A DNA stretch of 64,000 nucleotides from Methylococcales bacterium (GTDB taxonomy: Bacteria; Pseudomonadota; Gammaproteobacteria; Methylococcales; Methylomonadaceae), in the NCBI GenBank assembly GCA_030654015.1, contig JAURYI010000076.1, positions 1 through 64,000 of the forward strand, given 5' to 3'. The translations under genes and the position numbers were made by a program. How positions within the stretch are numbered: position 1 is the stretch's first letter; the number at the start of each line of letters is the position of its first letter. The notes beneath the pieces are model-generated. The model was not told where the DNA came from. It made no database searches and worked only from the letters and a program-made list of their open reading frames with translations. Positions 46,110 through 56,155 of the stretch are shown in pieces.

Positions 46110-47798
46110 TTAAGTCGTATTTTGTGTGAGTAAGGGCTTTTCTTTGGTTAAGACTTGCTCACGCAATGCTTCAATTTCCGGTGATTGTCCGTAGATGCGG
46201 GCTAGTTTATCCAAGTCATCCAACAAACTATCAATATCGTGTTGTTGATAAATCGTGGTTAAAGCCTCTTTCAGTTCTTTGTCAGCGACTGGTGCTTGTC
46301 CATCAGCAAGTAACGTTAAAGCAAACATGGCGCGGACATTACCATCTGCTGGACGTTGTGCCAGTGTTTGTTGGCAAAGTGTTACAGCTTGCGTGGGTTG
46401 TTGTTGCCAAAGGGCGAGTGTGGCTTTGTGTAACAAGGTATAAGCTGGGTCTTTACCCATTGTTTCAGCTTGTTTTATATCGGCTTCGGCTTTTTCGTAA
46501 TCATCCATTTTTGTATGTATAAAAGCACGGTTTTGATAAAAACCTACTTCATCAGGGAAAATTTTTATTGCCTTATTCTCCATCACCAATGCCTCTGCAA
46601 ATTGCTTTTGTTGTTGATAAATAGTTGCTAAATCATCAAAACAATTAGCCTCACCAGATTTAACACCGATTTGTTCATAAATCTGTGCGGCTTGTTGTAA
46701 GGTGATAATTGCTAATCCTGTTTGCGATTGTGCGCCCTGCAATTGCCCTAAACATCTAAAACAATTTGCCTCACCTAAACGACTTTTAATTTGTTGATAA
46801 ATCAGCAACGCTTGTGAATAATAATCCTGCGCTTGTTCGTATTCAGCTAAATATTTATGTATATCACCAAAGCCTTGAATACAACTCGCTTCGCCTACTC
46901 GACCATTTTCAAACTGTTTATAAATTGATAAAGCTTTTTGATAACAGTTCCCCGCCTGTTTATATTCGGCTAAAGACAAATGCACATCACCAAGAGATTG
47001 AATACAATTCGCTTCTTCTCCACGAATATTTTTGATTTTTTGATAACGAATTAAAGCGCGTCGGTAACAGTCTCGTGCTTGTTCATGTTCGGATAAATGG
47101 TAATGCACATCACCTAGGTATTGAATACAATGTGCCGTTAAAATTTCATTAGTTTTTTGTTGTAAAGCTTGCTGTAAAAAACTTTGTGCTGATGAATATC
47201 GGCTATAAAGAATATCTAAGCGTGCTTGCATAAATGCCACTCTAGCCGCAGCTTCCCCTGTGATAAACCCACTATTTACGGCACCTAAAAGTATTTGAGT
47301 TAAGTTTTCTAACTTATCGTATTGAAAGCTATTCAGCCAATCTACACCTTGAATAATAAAATTTTCTTTAGCATTTAGATTGTTAGCCAATAAACCATGA
47401 TAAAGCGTCTCTACGCGCCAAGCTGTAATGCTTTGGTCTTGTTTTTTACAATAAGCCGCCGCTCGTTTGCTGAGTCTTTGATAACGGGCTTTGTTAGTTG
47501 TCCATAATTTATCTAATAACAATTTGCGACTGCGTTCATGAACATTAAAACCGCGTTCTGGAAATACTTCTACAAAAGATAGTTCTTTTAACGTTTCAAA
47601 ATCGCTGTCTTTTAATGGATTCGCTAAGATGGCATTCAGAAAATCGCGGTCAAACCAGTGTGGAATTGCCGCAGCCCACACCGCTTGTTGTAAGGTTTCG
47701 CTGAGGTTTTGCAAACTCATTTCCATGATTAACCAATCACGCTCAGATTCGTTAGCGTTTTGTAGTTTGGTTAAAAAATCTGTGGATTTATCGCTCAT
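46110..47798 (-). CDS. winged-helix and TPR protein, C-terminal half of a split STAND system
   Basis: 562 residues. Residues about 30-125 (LQQAVWAAAIPHWFDRDFLNAIL, RGFNVHERSRKLLLDKLW) resemble the winged-helix region that follows the ATPase in STAND proteins. From about 180 on there are at least five nearly identical 40-residue TPR units (GEANCIQSLGDVHLSLAEYKQAGNCYQKALSIY) and then further degenerate TPRs to about 540. The start overlaps the ATPase gene by 11 bases. TPRs in such systems sense ligands or partners. The exact family is unknown to me. Confidence 0.75.
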   Translation of the reverse strand: MSDKSTDFLTKLQNANESERDWLIMEMSLQNLSETLQQAVWAAAIPHWFDRDFLNAILANPLKDSDFETLKELSFVEVFPERGFNVHERSRKLLLDKLWTTNKARYQRLSKRAAAYCKKQDQSITAWRVETLYHGLLANNLNAKENFIIQGVDWLNSFQYDKLENLTQILLGAVNSGFITGEAAARVAFMQARLDILYSRYSSAQSFLQQALQQKTNEILTAHCIQYLGDVHYHLSEHEQARDCYRRALIRYQKIKNIRGEEANCIQSLGDVHLSLAEYKQAGNCYQKALSIYKQFENGRVGEASCIQGFGDIHKYLAEYEQAQDYYSQALLIYQQIKSRLGEANCFRCLGQLQGAQSQTGLAIITLQQAAQIYEQIGVKSGEANCFDDLATIYQQQKQFAEALVMENKAIKIFPDEVGFYQNRAFIHTKMDDYEKAEADIKQAETMGKDPAYTLLHKATLALWQQQPTQAVTLCQQTLAQRPADGNVRAMFALTLLADGQAPVADKELKEALTTIYQQHDIDSLLDDLDKLARIYGQSPEIEALREQVLTKEKPLLTQNTT

Positions 47799-48612
47799 TT
47801 TTTTGCTCTACATGAATAGCTTCTAGCTGTGTAGAAACGGGGAAGTTGGCTTTTATCCATTGAACAATCTTGTCTGGATTGCCTTTGAAGATACTGCACC
47901 CTGCGGCTAAATACGTTAATAGCGGTTCCTCTGGTGCTTTGCGCCCCATTGCACCAACAACAGGTATCCATTCTGCCGCATCATGCACACCAATTAATTC
48001 TTTAAAATCGCAACAATGTTCCCATTCAAGACTTTCTGGCACGTTCTGCCCTGCAATCATCACACGCAATTGCCCAGATTTGGCAGCGCAATTTAAAAGG
48101 TCGCCGTCTATCCATAATTTGATTTCACTACTGGCTTTTTCATATACGTCAATCAGCAAAATGCACAAACTATTGAGATTGTTTATTTCCTTTGTCCATG
48201 CTTTGGTTAAAGCTGTATAACGGTCGGCACGTTGTTCTAGGGTGGTGTTCTCAAATAAGGCGTTTAACTCTACATTAAGCGTATTATTATCACCTTTCAG
48301 TGTATTACCATTGATGTTGATATTGATATTGAATCGTCTATTTAAGTCATCTACTTGCCGCTTGAAATTATCAAGCTGCTCTGCGGGTAAACACTCTGTC
48401 AATTTGTAAAAAATTTGCAGAACGTTGGTAGTGCTGCGTAAATCAACTAAAACATGAATAATATTATTATCAATTTGGGTTCGGCAATGCCGTATCAATG
48501 TGCTTTTCCCCATACTTGATTCGCCTTTAAACAATAAAATCGGCTTATCACAATCTTCTTTTAATAATGCACTAAACGCTGCGCGATGTTCTGTGTAATT
48601 GGCAATACTCAT
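47788..48612 (-). CDS. P-loop ATPase, N-terminal half of a split STAND system
   Basis: 274 residues. Walker A GESSMGKST is at 30-38 and Walker B CILLIDVYEKA at 150-160. Between them, residues 101-114 hold an Asn/Gly-rich motif, N-G-N-T-L-K-G-D-N-N-T-L-N-V, matching repeats in the membrane protein encoded upstream. ATPase-plus-TPR architectures occur as single STAND proteins in defence and programmed cell death; here they are two overlapping genes. It starts 16 bases after the membrane protein gene. Function is inferred. Confidence 0.75.
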   Translation of the reverse strand: MSIANYTEHRAAFSALLKEDCDKPILLFKGESSMGKSTLIRHCRTQIDNNIIHVLVDLRSTTNVLQIFYKLTECLPAEQLDNFKRQVDDLNRRFNINININGNTLKGDNNTLNVELNALFENTTLEQRADRYTALTKAWTKEINNLNSLCILLIDVYEKASSEIKLWIDGDLLNCAAKSGQLRVMIAGQNVPESLEWEHCCDFKELIGVHDAAEWIPVVGAMGRKAPEEPLLTYLAAGCSIFKGNPDKIVQWIKANFPVSTQLEAIHVEQKNER

Positions 48613-48628
48613 GTTTTAATTTTCCAAT

Positions 48629-48937
48629 TTAGCCGTTGCGGTTAGATTTTGTCGTATTGGTATTCACACTTATTTTATTTTTGTTACCTTCCAAAAGATT
48701 ATCTTCCAAAGTCACATTATCTTTTCTAACATCAATTTCATTTTCATCGCCAGATAAAGTATTGCGAGAAACATTATCAGCAGTGTCTTGATGGCGTTCC
48801 ATTTTTGCACTTATTTGTTTTTTACTAGCTGAGAAATTAAATATATCTAGCCTGTCTTTGAACATCCACAACCCAGCTACCAGTACAACAGTAATACTAC
48901 CCACAACAATTAAAGCAATTTGTACATTTTCAGTCAT
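48629..48937 (-). CDS. small membrane protein with two N-x-L-x-G-x-x-N-x-I-x-V repeats
   Basis: 102 residues. One membrane helix (7-27) is followed by a cytosolic tail containing NTLSGDENEIDV (59-70) and NLLEGNKNKISV (80-91), with a charged linker between. The partner ATPase holds one copy of the same motif. Short Asn/Gly repeats shared by an effector and a STAND sensor recall amyloid-signalling motif pairs; this is inference. It heads the three-gene unit. Confidence 0.65.
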   Translation of the reverse strand: MTENVQIALIVVGSITVVLVAGLWMFKDRLDIFNFSASKKQISAKMERHQDTADNVSRNTLSGDENEIDVRKDNVTLEDNLLEGNKNKISVNTNTTKSNRNG

Positions 48938-49041
48938 TTGTCACCACCCGAAGAAGTTGAAAATCTCCAGAAAAACTGGAGGTTTGAGAATATAAAGCTA
49001 ACGAAGCTAGTTTACAGGATAAGCCGTGTGCGTACCCTAAT

Positions 49042-49833
49042 CTACCGATGCAATATCAATTCCAGCACCAGCTTACTGCCAAAATACGCTAATAACAGCG
49101 AGACGAAGCCGATTAACGTCCATTGGATAGCGAGTTGTCCGCGCCATCCGTAGCGGGTGCGACCTAGTAACAGGCTGGAAAAAATTATCCATGCCAAGAT
49201 GGATAATACGGTTTTGTGGACTAGGTGCTGGGCAAATAAGTTTTCCACAAACATAAAGCCGCTGATTAAGGAGATGCTGAGAAAAAATACGCCGACACCG
49301 AGCATTTGAAATAATAAGGTTTCCATGGTTTGCAACGGCGGCAGGGATTGTATAAAGCGTTTGGGTGGGTGGCTTTTCAGTTGTTGGTCTTGAATGGCGA
49401 GCAGGATGGCTTGTAAGGCGGCAATGTTTAACAGGCTGAAAGCAATGATTGAGGTCAATATGTGGGTACTCATTTGCCAGTTATACGCTTGTAACAAATG
49501 CAGTTTGTCATCAAAATTCAAATCTAAGGCGAGCATCAGCGCGGCAATCGGTAACACTGCCAGCCCTAATTTTTCCACAGGTTTATTGAGTGCGGCAATC
49601 AGCAATAACAAGGCGACAATCAGGGCAATCAACGAGCCTGTATTGAAAAAACTAAAGCTGAATCCGTCATGTTGTAACCACGCCAAAACAGTATAGCTAC
49701 TGTGTGTCAGCACCGCCGCCCACGCTAAATACAGGGTGCTGCGCTGAATATGCTGATGAATATGCGTAACAATGAGCAGGGTGCTGCCTAAGTAGGCGCA
49801 AATGGAAATAATGGCAAGTGCAGTCGCATTCAT
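49042..49833 (-). CDS. ypjD: YpjD/CcsA-like inner-membrane protein
   Basis: 263 residues with about eight membrane segments in the cytochrome c assembly (CcsA/HemX) pattern, including WILL/WIIFSSLLLGRTRYGWRG near the end. In gammaproteobacteria this gene lies beside and divergent from ffh, as here, and is called ypjD or corE. Its role is uncertain; relatives handle haem or divalent cations. Confidence 0.85.
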   Translation of the reverse strand: MNATALAIISICAYLGSTLLIVTHIHQHIQRSTLYLAWAAVLTHSSYTVLAWLQHDGFSFSFFNTGSLIALIVALLLLIAALNKPVEKLGLAVLPIAALMLALDLNFDDKLHLLQAYNWQMSTHILTSIIAFSLLNIAALQAILLAIQDQQLKSHPPKRFIQSLPPLQTMETLLFQMLGVGVFFLSISLISGFMFVENLFAQHLVHKTVLSILAWIIFSSLLLGRTRYGWRGQLAIQWTLIGFVSLLLAYFGSKLVLELILHR

Positions 49834-49992
49834 GAGTGTGTTTTATGGGCTGTGTGCAAGAGACGTGGAGTTGACTTAATCGCTTTGCGGGTGTGCAAAG
49901 GTCTCAATGGCTATGGTAATATAGACGGTTAAATAGTCCTAGCGCATTTATATGAGCTGGTGTTCCTCACTATCAACAATGAAGACGTAGAT

Positions 49993-51348
49993 ATGTTTGA
50001 TAATTTAACCGATAAATTAAGTAGTACGCTTAAAAAACTGAAGGGTCAAGGTCGCCTGACTGAAGACAATATTAAGGACACCTTAGGCGAAGTACGCACA
50101 GCTTTACTAGAAGCCGACGTATCGCTACCTGTGGTAACGGACTTTATTGAACGTGTCAAAGAAGGTGCGCTAGGGCAGCAAGTTCAAAGCAGTCTGACTC
50201 CCGGTCAGTCCATGATTAAACTGGTTCAAGCTGAGCTGGTTAAAATGATGGGCGTGGCGAATGAAGATATTAATCTTCGTGCAGTGCCGCCTGCGGTGAT
50301 TTTAATGGCGGGTTTGCAAGGGGCTGGTAAAACTACCACCGTTGCTAAATTGGGCTTGTGGTTAAAAAAGAATAAAAAGAAAAAAGTCGGCGTGGTCAGT
50401 GCGGACGTGTATCGCCCTGCGGCGATTAAACAGTTGCAAGTATTAGCGGAAGATTTGGATTTAGTTTTTTTTGAGAGCGATTTAAGCCAAAAACCTGTCG
50501 ATATTGCGCTGGCTGCTATTGATGCGGCGAAACGAAAATTTCTGGATGTCATCATCATCGACACCGCAGGTCGTCTGCATATTGATGATGAAATGATGGG
50601 CGAAATTAAAGCCCTGCACGCCGCGATTAACCCAATTGAAACGCTGTTTGTGGTTGATAGCATGACGGGGCAGGATGCCGCGATTACCGCTAAAGCCTTT
50701 AATGATGCCCTGCCGTTGACGGGTGTAATTCTGACTAAAGCCGATGGTGATGCGCGTGGCGGGGCGGCATTGTCTATTCGTCATATCACAGGTAAACCGA
50801 TTAAATTTATCGGTATGGGCGAAAAACCCGATGCTTTAGAGCCGTTCCATCCTGATCGTATCGCGTCGCGTATTTTAGGCATGGGCGATATGCTCAGCTT
50901 GATTGAAACGATTGAACAAAAAGTTGACCGTGAAAAAGCGGAAAAATTTGCCCAAAAAATCAAAAAAGGGCAAAGTTTTGATATGAACGATTTTCGTGAA
51001 CAGTTGCAACAAATGGAAAGCATGGGCGGCGTAAGTGCCATGCTGGACAAATTGCCGGGTGTCGGTAATGTGTCGCAAGAAATGCGTGACAAAGTCAATG
51101 ACAAAGCCTTGGCGCGACAAATTGCGGTAATTAATTCCATGACCAAACAGGAAAGACGATTTCCTGATTTGATTAAAGGCAATCGTAAAAAACGTATCGC
51201 CGCAGGTTGTGGTCAGGAATTACACGATGTTAATCGTATGCTGAAACAGTTTTTGATGATGCAAAAAATGATGAAAAAAATGAAATCGGGCAATATGGCG
51301 AACATGATGCGCGGCATAAAAAGCAACATGGGCAGTCTGAGAAAATAA
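49993..51348 (+). CDS. ffh: signal recognition particle protein Ffh
   Basis: About 451 residues from the ATG at 49993 (MFDNLTDKL, the usual Ffh start; an in-frame ATG 33 bases upstream is less likely). The N domain is followed by the SRP GTPase: GLQGAGKTT, DTAGRLHID, TKADGDARGG, GMGEKPDAL. The Met-rich M domain (LKQFLMMQKMMKKMKSGNMANMMRG) binds 4.5S RNA and signal peptides. It targets nascent inner-membrane proteins to FtsY. Confidence 0.97.
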   Translation: MFDNLTDKLSSTLKKLKGQGRLTEDNIKDTLGEVRTALLEADVSLPVVTDFIERVKEGALGQQVQSSLTPGQSMIKLVQAELVKMMGVANEDINLRAVPPAVILMAGLQGAGKTTTVAKLGLWLKKNKKKKVGVVSADVYRPAAIKQLQVLAEDLDLVFFESDLSQKPVDIALAAIDAAKRKFLDVIIIDTAGRLHIDDEMMGEIKALHAAINPIETLFVVDSMTGQDAAITAKAFNDALPLTGVILTKADGDARGGAALSIRHITGKPIKFIGMGEKPDALEPFHPDRIASRILGMGDMLSLIETIEQKVDREKAEKFAQKIKKGQSFDMNDFREQLQQMESMGGVSAMLDKLPGVGNVSQEMRDKVNDKALARQIAVINSMTKQERRFPDLIKGNRKKRIAAGCGQELHDVNRMLKQFLMMQKMMKKMKSGNMANMMRGIKSNMGSLRK

Positions 51349-51406
51349 ATTTCTTGCCGATTTAAGCCATTTTTACGCGATGTACTTGATTTTTTTTAAT
51401 TTATTC

Positions 51407-51434
51407 TTCACTTATCAATAAAATCGCGTAGAAT
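51407..51434 (+). promoter_or_regulatory. candidate sigma-70 promoter of the rpsP operon
   Basis: TTCACT (51407-51412) and TAGAAT (51429-51434) are 16 bases apart, 42 bases before the rpsP start. Confidence 0.45.
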
Positions 51435-51475
51435 AGGTGGATTAACAATACCAAATGTTTTTTTGAGGATACCAG

Positions 51476-51727
51476 ATGGTTACCATTCGTCTTTCCAGAG
51501 GTGGTGCAAAAAACCGCCCGTTTTACCAAATTGTTGTAACTGATAGCCGTAGCGGTCGTGATGGTCGTTATATTGAACGCGTTGGTTTTTTCAACCCATT
51601 AGCGCGTGGCAATGAAGAAAAATTACGTTTAGACAGCGAGCGCGTTGCCTATTGGAAAGCTAACGGCGCACAAACTTCTGAGCGCGTTGCACAGTTGATT
51701 AAAGTTGCTCAAAAAGCTGCTGCGTAA
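51476..51727 (+). CDS. rpsP: 30S ribosomal protein bS16
   Basis: 83 residues: [43 protein letters not shown] is the S16 signature. It binds 16S rRNA early in 30S assembly. GAGGATACC before the ATG is a good ribosome site. First gene of rpsP-rimM-trmD-rplS. Confidence 0.97.
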   Translation: MVTIRLSRGGAKNRPFYQIVVTDSRSGRDGRYIERVGFFNPLARGNEEKLRLDSERVAYWKANGAQTSERVAQLIKVAQKAAA

Positions 51728-51732
51728 TCTGC

Positions 51733-52239
51733 TTGACTGAACAACAGCATATACACGTTGGAAAAATTTCCGGCGTTTTCGGTATCAAAGGCTGGGTAAA
51801 AGTTTTTTCCTATACCGATGATAGAGCGAATATTCTTCGTTACTCGCCGTGGATGCTGAAAAAAGCGGGCGAGACCAAAACGCTTAAAGTAATCACTGGA
51901 AACCTGCAAGGTAAAGCCGTTGTTGCGCAACTTGAAGGGATTCAGGACAGAGATGAAGCGGCAAGCCTGATGGGTTGGGATATTTTTATCAGCCCAGAAC
52001 AATTGCCCAAAGCCGCTAGTAACGAATATTACTGGTCTGATTTGATCGACTTACAGGTTGAGAATACTGAGGGCGTTGCGTTTGGTGTCATTACCGGCTT
52101 ACTGGAAACAGGGGCTAATGATGTCATTATTGTTCAGGGTGAACGCGAACGGTGCATTCCGTTTTTACAGGGAAAAACCGTAGTCAGTATTGATTTGAAC
52201 GCCGCTAAAATGATTGTCGATTGGGATGCTGATTTTTAA
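51733..52239 (+). CDS. rimM: ribosome maturation factor RimM
   Basis: 168 residues. The N-terminal [21 protein letters not shown] and the PRC-barrel half ([36 protein letters not shown], ending IVDWDADF) are typical. It assists 16S 3' domain folding with S19. The start is TTG, five bases after the rpsP stop, with no ATG fitting better; translation is probably coupled. Confidence 0.95.
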   Translation: MTEQQHIHVGKISGVFGIKGWVKVFSYTDDRANILRYSPWMLKKAGETKTLKVITGNLQGKAVVAQLEGIQDRDEAASLMGWDIFISPEQLPKAASNEYYWSDLIDLQVENTEGVAFGVITGLLETGANDVIIVQGERERCIPFLQGKTVVSIDLNAAKMIVDWDADF

Positions 52240-52247
52240 AGAGCCTT

Positions 52248-53006
52248 ATGCGCTTTGACGTAATCAGCTTGTTTCCCGACATGATAACGGCGGCAGCCAG
52301 TGTCGGTGTGACAGGTAAAGCACTGGAACGCGGCATAACGAGTTTGTCAGTCTGGAATCCTCGTGATTATACCCACGACAAGCACAAAACGGTTGATGAT
52401 CGCCCTTATGGCGGCGGGCCTGGCATGGTAATGAAATACCAGCCTTTGCATGATGCGGTTAATGCCGCAAAACAAGCAGGCTACACCAATACCAAAGTGG
52501 TGTATTTAAGTCCTCAAGGACAGCCGATTACTCAAGCCTTGTTATCGAGCATTGCTCACGATTCGCAACTTATTTTAGTCGCAGGTCGTTATGAAGGTAT
52601 TGATGAACGCTTTGTTGACTTGGATTGCGATGAAGAATGGTCTATTGGCGATTATGTCATCAGCGGTGGCGAATTAGCCGCGTTAATAGTCATTGATGCA
52701 ATAACACGGTTATTGCCCGATGTACTCGGCGATGAACAATCTGCCGAACAAGATTCTTACTCCGATGGTTTGCTGGACTGCCCGCACTTTACCAGACCAG
52801 AAGAGATAGCAGGACACACTGTGCCAGCGGTGTTAATGAGTGGTAATCATGCCGATATAGAACGCTGGCGCATGAAACAAGCTTTGGGGCGAACGTGGCA
52901 GAGACGACCCGATTTATTAGAAAAAAAAACGTTAAATGCAGAGCAAAAGCAACTGCTGGAACAATTCAAAGTTGATGTTAAAAGGTGTGGTAATGAATAT
53001 TATTGA
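52248..53006 (+). CDS. trmD: tRNA (guanine-N1)-methyltransferase
   Basis: 252 residues. [33 protein letters not shown] and [23 protein letters not shown] are the SPOUT-knot motifs binding AdoMet and tRNA. It methylates G37 of tRNAs reading CUN, CCN and CGG codons. It begins eight bases after rimM and overlaps rplS by 14. Confidence 0.97.
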   Translation: MRFDVISLFPDMITAAASVGVTGKALERGITSLSVWNPRDYTHDKHKTVDDRPYGGGPGMVMKYQPLHDAVNAAKQAGYTNTKVVYLSPQGQPITQALLSSIAHDSQLILVAGRYEGIDERFVDLDCDEEWSIGDYVISGGELAALIVIDAITRLLPDVLGDEQSAEQDSYSDGLLDCPHFTRPEEIAGHTVPAVLMSGNHADIERWRMKQALGRTWQRRPDLLEKKTLNAEQKQLLEQFKVDVKRCGNEYY

Positions 53007-53331
53007 TGTATTAGAACAAGCACAAATGAAACAAATCCCTGATTTTAATTCAGGCGATACTGTTGTTGTACAAGTTAAAGTAAAAGAAGGCGAGCGCGAA
53101 AGAATTCAGGCGTTTGAAGGCGTTGTGATTGCAAAACGTAATCGCGGTTTAAATTCTGCTTTCACCGTTAGAAAAATTTCTCACGGCACAGGCGTTGAAC
53201 GTGTTTTCCAAACACACAGCCCAATGATTAGCGAAATTAAAGTTAAACGTCGTGGTGATGTTCGTCGTGCTAAATTGTACTACTTGCGTGACTTGACTGG
53301 TAAAGCAGCGCGTATTAAAGAAAAACTTTAA
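52993..53331 (+). CDS. rplS: 50S ribosomal protein bL19
   Basis: 112 residues from the ATG at 52993 ([53 protein letters not shown]). Longer frames upstream belong to trmD. L19 lies at the subunit interface. AAAGGTGTGG before the ATG gives a ribosome site. Last gene of the operon, followed by a strong terminator. Confidence 0.97.
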   Translation: MNIIDVLEQAQMKQIPDFNSGDTVVVQVKVKEGERERIQAFEGVVIAKRNRGLNSAFTVRKISHGTGVERVFQTHSPMISEIKVKRRGDVRRAKLYYLRDLTGKAARIKEKL

Positions 53332-53353
53332 TTCATTCGCTTTATCGAGTAAT

Positions 53354-53382
53354 AAAAAAAGGCAGCCTAGGCTGCCTTTTTT
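53354..53382 (+). terminator. intrinsic terminator after rplS
   Basis: A perfect AAAGGCAGCCT/AGGCTGCCTTT stem flanked by A- and T-runs ends the rpsP operon and can also serve sdaA from the other side. Confidence 0.92.
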
Positions 53383-53406
53383 GTGTCTGACATTTTTGCT
53401 ACGCGC

Positions 53407-54786
53407 TTAACATTCGATAACATTCACCGCTAAACCGCCGCGTGAGGTTTCTTTGTATTTGGTTTTCATGTCCGCACCCGTTTCGCGCATGGTTTTGATG
53501 ACTTTATCCAGCGAAACAAAATGCGTTCCATCCCCGCGTAACGCAATGCGTGCCGCGTTGATGGCTTTTACTGATCCCATTGCATTGCGTTCGATGCAGG
53601 GGACTTGTACCAAGCCGCCGACGGGATCGCAGGTTAAACCCAAATTATGTTCCATGCCAATCTCGGCGGCATTTTCGACTTGTTGCGGTGTGCCGCCTAA
53701 TACTTCGGCTAACGCACCCGCCGCCATTGAGCAGGCAACGCCGATTTCACCCTGACAGCCGACTTCCGCACCCGATAATGAGGCATTTTCTTTGTACAAG
53801 ATGGCAATTGCAGCGGCAGTTAATAAGAAGCGAATGACACCTTCTTCATTCGCGCCTTCACAAAATCGCCAGTAATAATGCAATACCGCAGGAATAATAC
53901 CCGCCGCACCGTTGGTAGGTGCGGTAACGACGCGCCCGCCGATGGCATTTTCCTCGCTCACCGCCAAGGCAAAAAGATTAACCCAATCCAGTGTACCGAC
54001 GGGTACACCTGCGGTTTGCGGGGCAATCTCGCCAATGAGTTGTTTATAGATATTGGCGGCGCGGCGTTTGACTTTCATGCCGCCCGGCAAAGTACCTTCT
54101 TGATGCAAGCCTGTTTCTACGCAGTCTTGCATAACTTGCCAGATATGCAGCAGATTGTTACGCACTTCTCTTTCACTCAACCATGCTTTTTCGTTACTCA
54201 GCATTAAGGTGCTGATTGACTTATTATGAATGGCACATAGTTTCAGCAGGGCATCACCAGATTTAAAATGATAGGGCAAACAAGTGTCATCATCCGTCAA
54301 ACGATCAGTAGCAGCGGTGTCTTCGGTGACCACAAAACCACCGCCGACCGAGTAATAATCTTTCTGCATCAATTCATTGCCGTTGTTATCAAACACGCTA
54401 AAGCGCATACCATTGGAGTGGTAAGGCAATACTTTGCGGTGAAACAGCAGATGGGCTTTTTCCTCGAAACGCACTGACCAGCGTTTTAATAATTGGATTT
54501 GCCCTGTTTGGCGGATGTGTTCCAGTCTGGCTGGAATAATGCTTGGATCAATCAGGTCGGGTGCTTCACCTTCCAAGCCAAGCATCACGGCTTTGTCGCT
54601 ACCATGCCCCTTACCTGTCGCCCCCAAAGAGCCGAATAATTCAACGGTAATTTTATCGACTTTCTCAAGGATACCTGTTTGTTCTAACGTGGTTGCAAAT
54701 GTCATTGCAGCACGCATCGGCCCGACCATGTGCGAGCTTGAAGGGCCTATGCCTATTTTAAAAATGTCGAACACGCTGATAGCCAT
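53407..54786 (-). CDS. sdaA: L-serine ammonia-lyase, single-chain iron-sulfur type
   Basis: 459 residues. [25 protein letters not shown] opens the beta domain; [16 protein letters not shown] and the alpha domain end [24 protein letters not shown] hold the Cys residues for a 4Fe-4S cluster. It deaminates serine to pyruvate and ammonia. Normal single-chain length; monocistronic, 120 bases downstream of hemW's stop on the same strand. Confidence 0.96.
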   Translation of the reverse strand: MAISVFDIFKIGIGPSSSHMVGPMRAAMTFATTLEQTGILEKVDKITVELFGSLGATGKGHGSDKAVMLGLEGEAPDLIDPSIIPARLEHIRQTGQIQLLKRWSVRFEEKAHLLFHRKVLPYHSNGMRFSVFDNNGNELMQKDYYSVGGGFVVTEDTAATDRLTDDDTCLPYHFKSGDALLKLCAIHNKSISTLMLSNEKAWLSEREVRNNLLHIWQVMQDCVETGLHQEGTLPGGMKVKRRAANIYKQLIGEIAPQTAGVPVGTLDWVNLFALAVSEENAIGGRVVTAPTNGAAGIIPAVLHYYWRFCEGANEEGVIRFLLTAAAIAILYKENASLSGAEVGCQGEIGVACSMAAGALAEVLGGTPQQVENAAEIGMEHNLGLTCDPVGGLVQVPCIERNAMGSVKAINAARIALRGDGTHFVSLDKVIKTMRETGADMKTKYKETSRGGLAVNVIEC

Positions 54787-54907
54787 TATTGATTCCTGAC
54801 AAATTGAGTTGGTTTTAATTGTAGCTCAATTTTTCGGCGTACTATAAGGTTTTACTTGGGAAGGACTGCGATACTAATGACTCTGAAAGTAAATTAATAC
54901 GCTACCT

Positions 54908-56044
54908 TTAATTCGTTTGGATAAACTTTTCTAAGATACTATCCAAAAAATTCCAGCCTTGTTCTGAACAGCGATAATAACCATCTTGCTGAATAATTAA
55001 CTGTTGTTTTAAGCAATCGGATAAAGCGGGTTCTAGTGTATCAATCAATAAGCCTGTGGTAGTTTGGTAGTTTTCCACTGTAAAGCCTTGTTTCAGCCGC
55101 AAATTATTCATAATGAATTCTAGCGGCAGTTCGCTACTGACGACTATTTCACTGCCGCCGTTATTCTGCGGACCCTGCAAATACTGTTCTGGGCTTTTGG
55201 CTTTAAAACTGCGGGTAATGGATTGCGGTAACTGATGGCTGATTTTGCCGTGTGCACCTGCACCTATGCCTAAATAATCCCCGAATCGCCAGTAGTTGAG
55301 GTTATGTTGGCATTGCCGCCCTGTTCGACCGTAAGCCGATATTTCATATTGTTGATAACCATACTCTGCCAGTTGTTGTTGACAGCGTTGCTGCATGGCA
55401 AAAATACGGTCGTCATCAGGTAGTTGCGGCGGAAATTTGTGAAAATAGGTGTTGGGTTCTAGGGTGAGTTGATAAAAGGAAATGTGCGCAGGTTGCAGGC
55501 TGATGGCGGTTTTTATATCGTTGATGCTATCAAAATCATCATCGGGCAAGCCGAACATCAGGTCGATATTAAAATTGTCAAAACCTGCTTGATGGGCGAT
55601 TTCAGCGGCACGCTGGGCTTCGCCTGCGGAATGTACGCGTCCCAGTTTGGTTAAGAGTGTGTCGTTAAAAGTTTGTACGCCGATGGATAGGCGGTTGATA
55701 CCCAAGGCGCGATAATCGGCGAATTTTTGACTTTCAAAAGTGCCGGGATTGGCTTCTAGGGTTATTTCGATATTTTCTTTCAGTGTTACCTGTTGCTCTA
55801 CACCACGCAATAAACGATTCAGCGATTCAGCGGAAAATAAACTGGGTGTGCCGCCGCCGATAAAAATACTGTGTATCGGTCGAGTGATTGCATAACGTTC
55901 TATATCGGTGGCTAAATCGAGCAGTAAGGCATCAATATAACGCGCTTCTGGCGTGTCGGTTTTTATGGCATGGGAATTAAAGTCACAATACGGACATTTT
56001 TTAATACACCAAGGAATATGAATATAGAGGCTAAGTGGTGGCAA
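54908..56044 (-). CDS. hemW: radical SAM haem chaperone HemW
   Basis: 378 residues. IPWCIKKCPYCDFNSHAI carries the CxxxCxxC cluster site with the extra Cys pattern of HemW; GGGTPSL, EANPGTF and GVQTFND are the radical SAM/HemN-like signatures. The HemN_C domain ends the protein. HemW delivers haem to proteins rather than acting as coproporphyrinogen oxidase, the older annotation. Confidence 0.93.
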   Translation of the reverse strand: MPPLSLYIHIPWCIKKCPYCDFNSHAIKTDTPEARYIDALLLDLATDIERYAITRPIHSIFIGGGTPSLFSAESLNRLLRGVEQQVTLKENIEITLEANPGTFESQKFADYRALGINRLSIGVQTFNDTLLTKLGRVHSAGEAQRAAEIAHQAGFDNFNIDLMFGLPDDDFDSINDIKTAISLQPAHISFYQLTLEPNTYFHKFPPQLPDDDRIFAMQQRCQQQLAEYGYQQYEISAYGRTGRQCQHNLNYWRFGDYLGIGAGAHGKISHQLPQSITRSFKAKSPEQYLQGPQNNGGSEIVVSSELPLEFIMNNLRLKQGFTVENYQTTTGLLIDTLEPALSDCLKQQLIIQQDGYYRCSEQGWNFLDSILEKFIQTN

Positions 56045-56074
56045 TGGGGGAGGGCTTTATGTGATAGAAGAGCA

Positions 56075-56104
56075 GGGCAGGTAAACATTGACGTTTACCT
56101 GCCC
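56075..56104 (-). terminator. hairpin between ppiD and hemW
   Basis: GGGCAGGTAAAC and GTTTACCTGCCC form a perfect 12-base stem with a six-base loop, 52 bases after the ppiD stop. The stretch between holds a GTAGGGTGAGCAA repeat-like piece. No U-tract, so the stop may be weak. Confidence 0.65.
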
Positions 56105-56155
56105 TTTGCTGATAAAAGCGGTGGGCAAAAAAATCGTTGCTCACCCTACAGTTTG

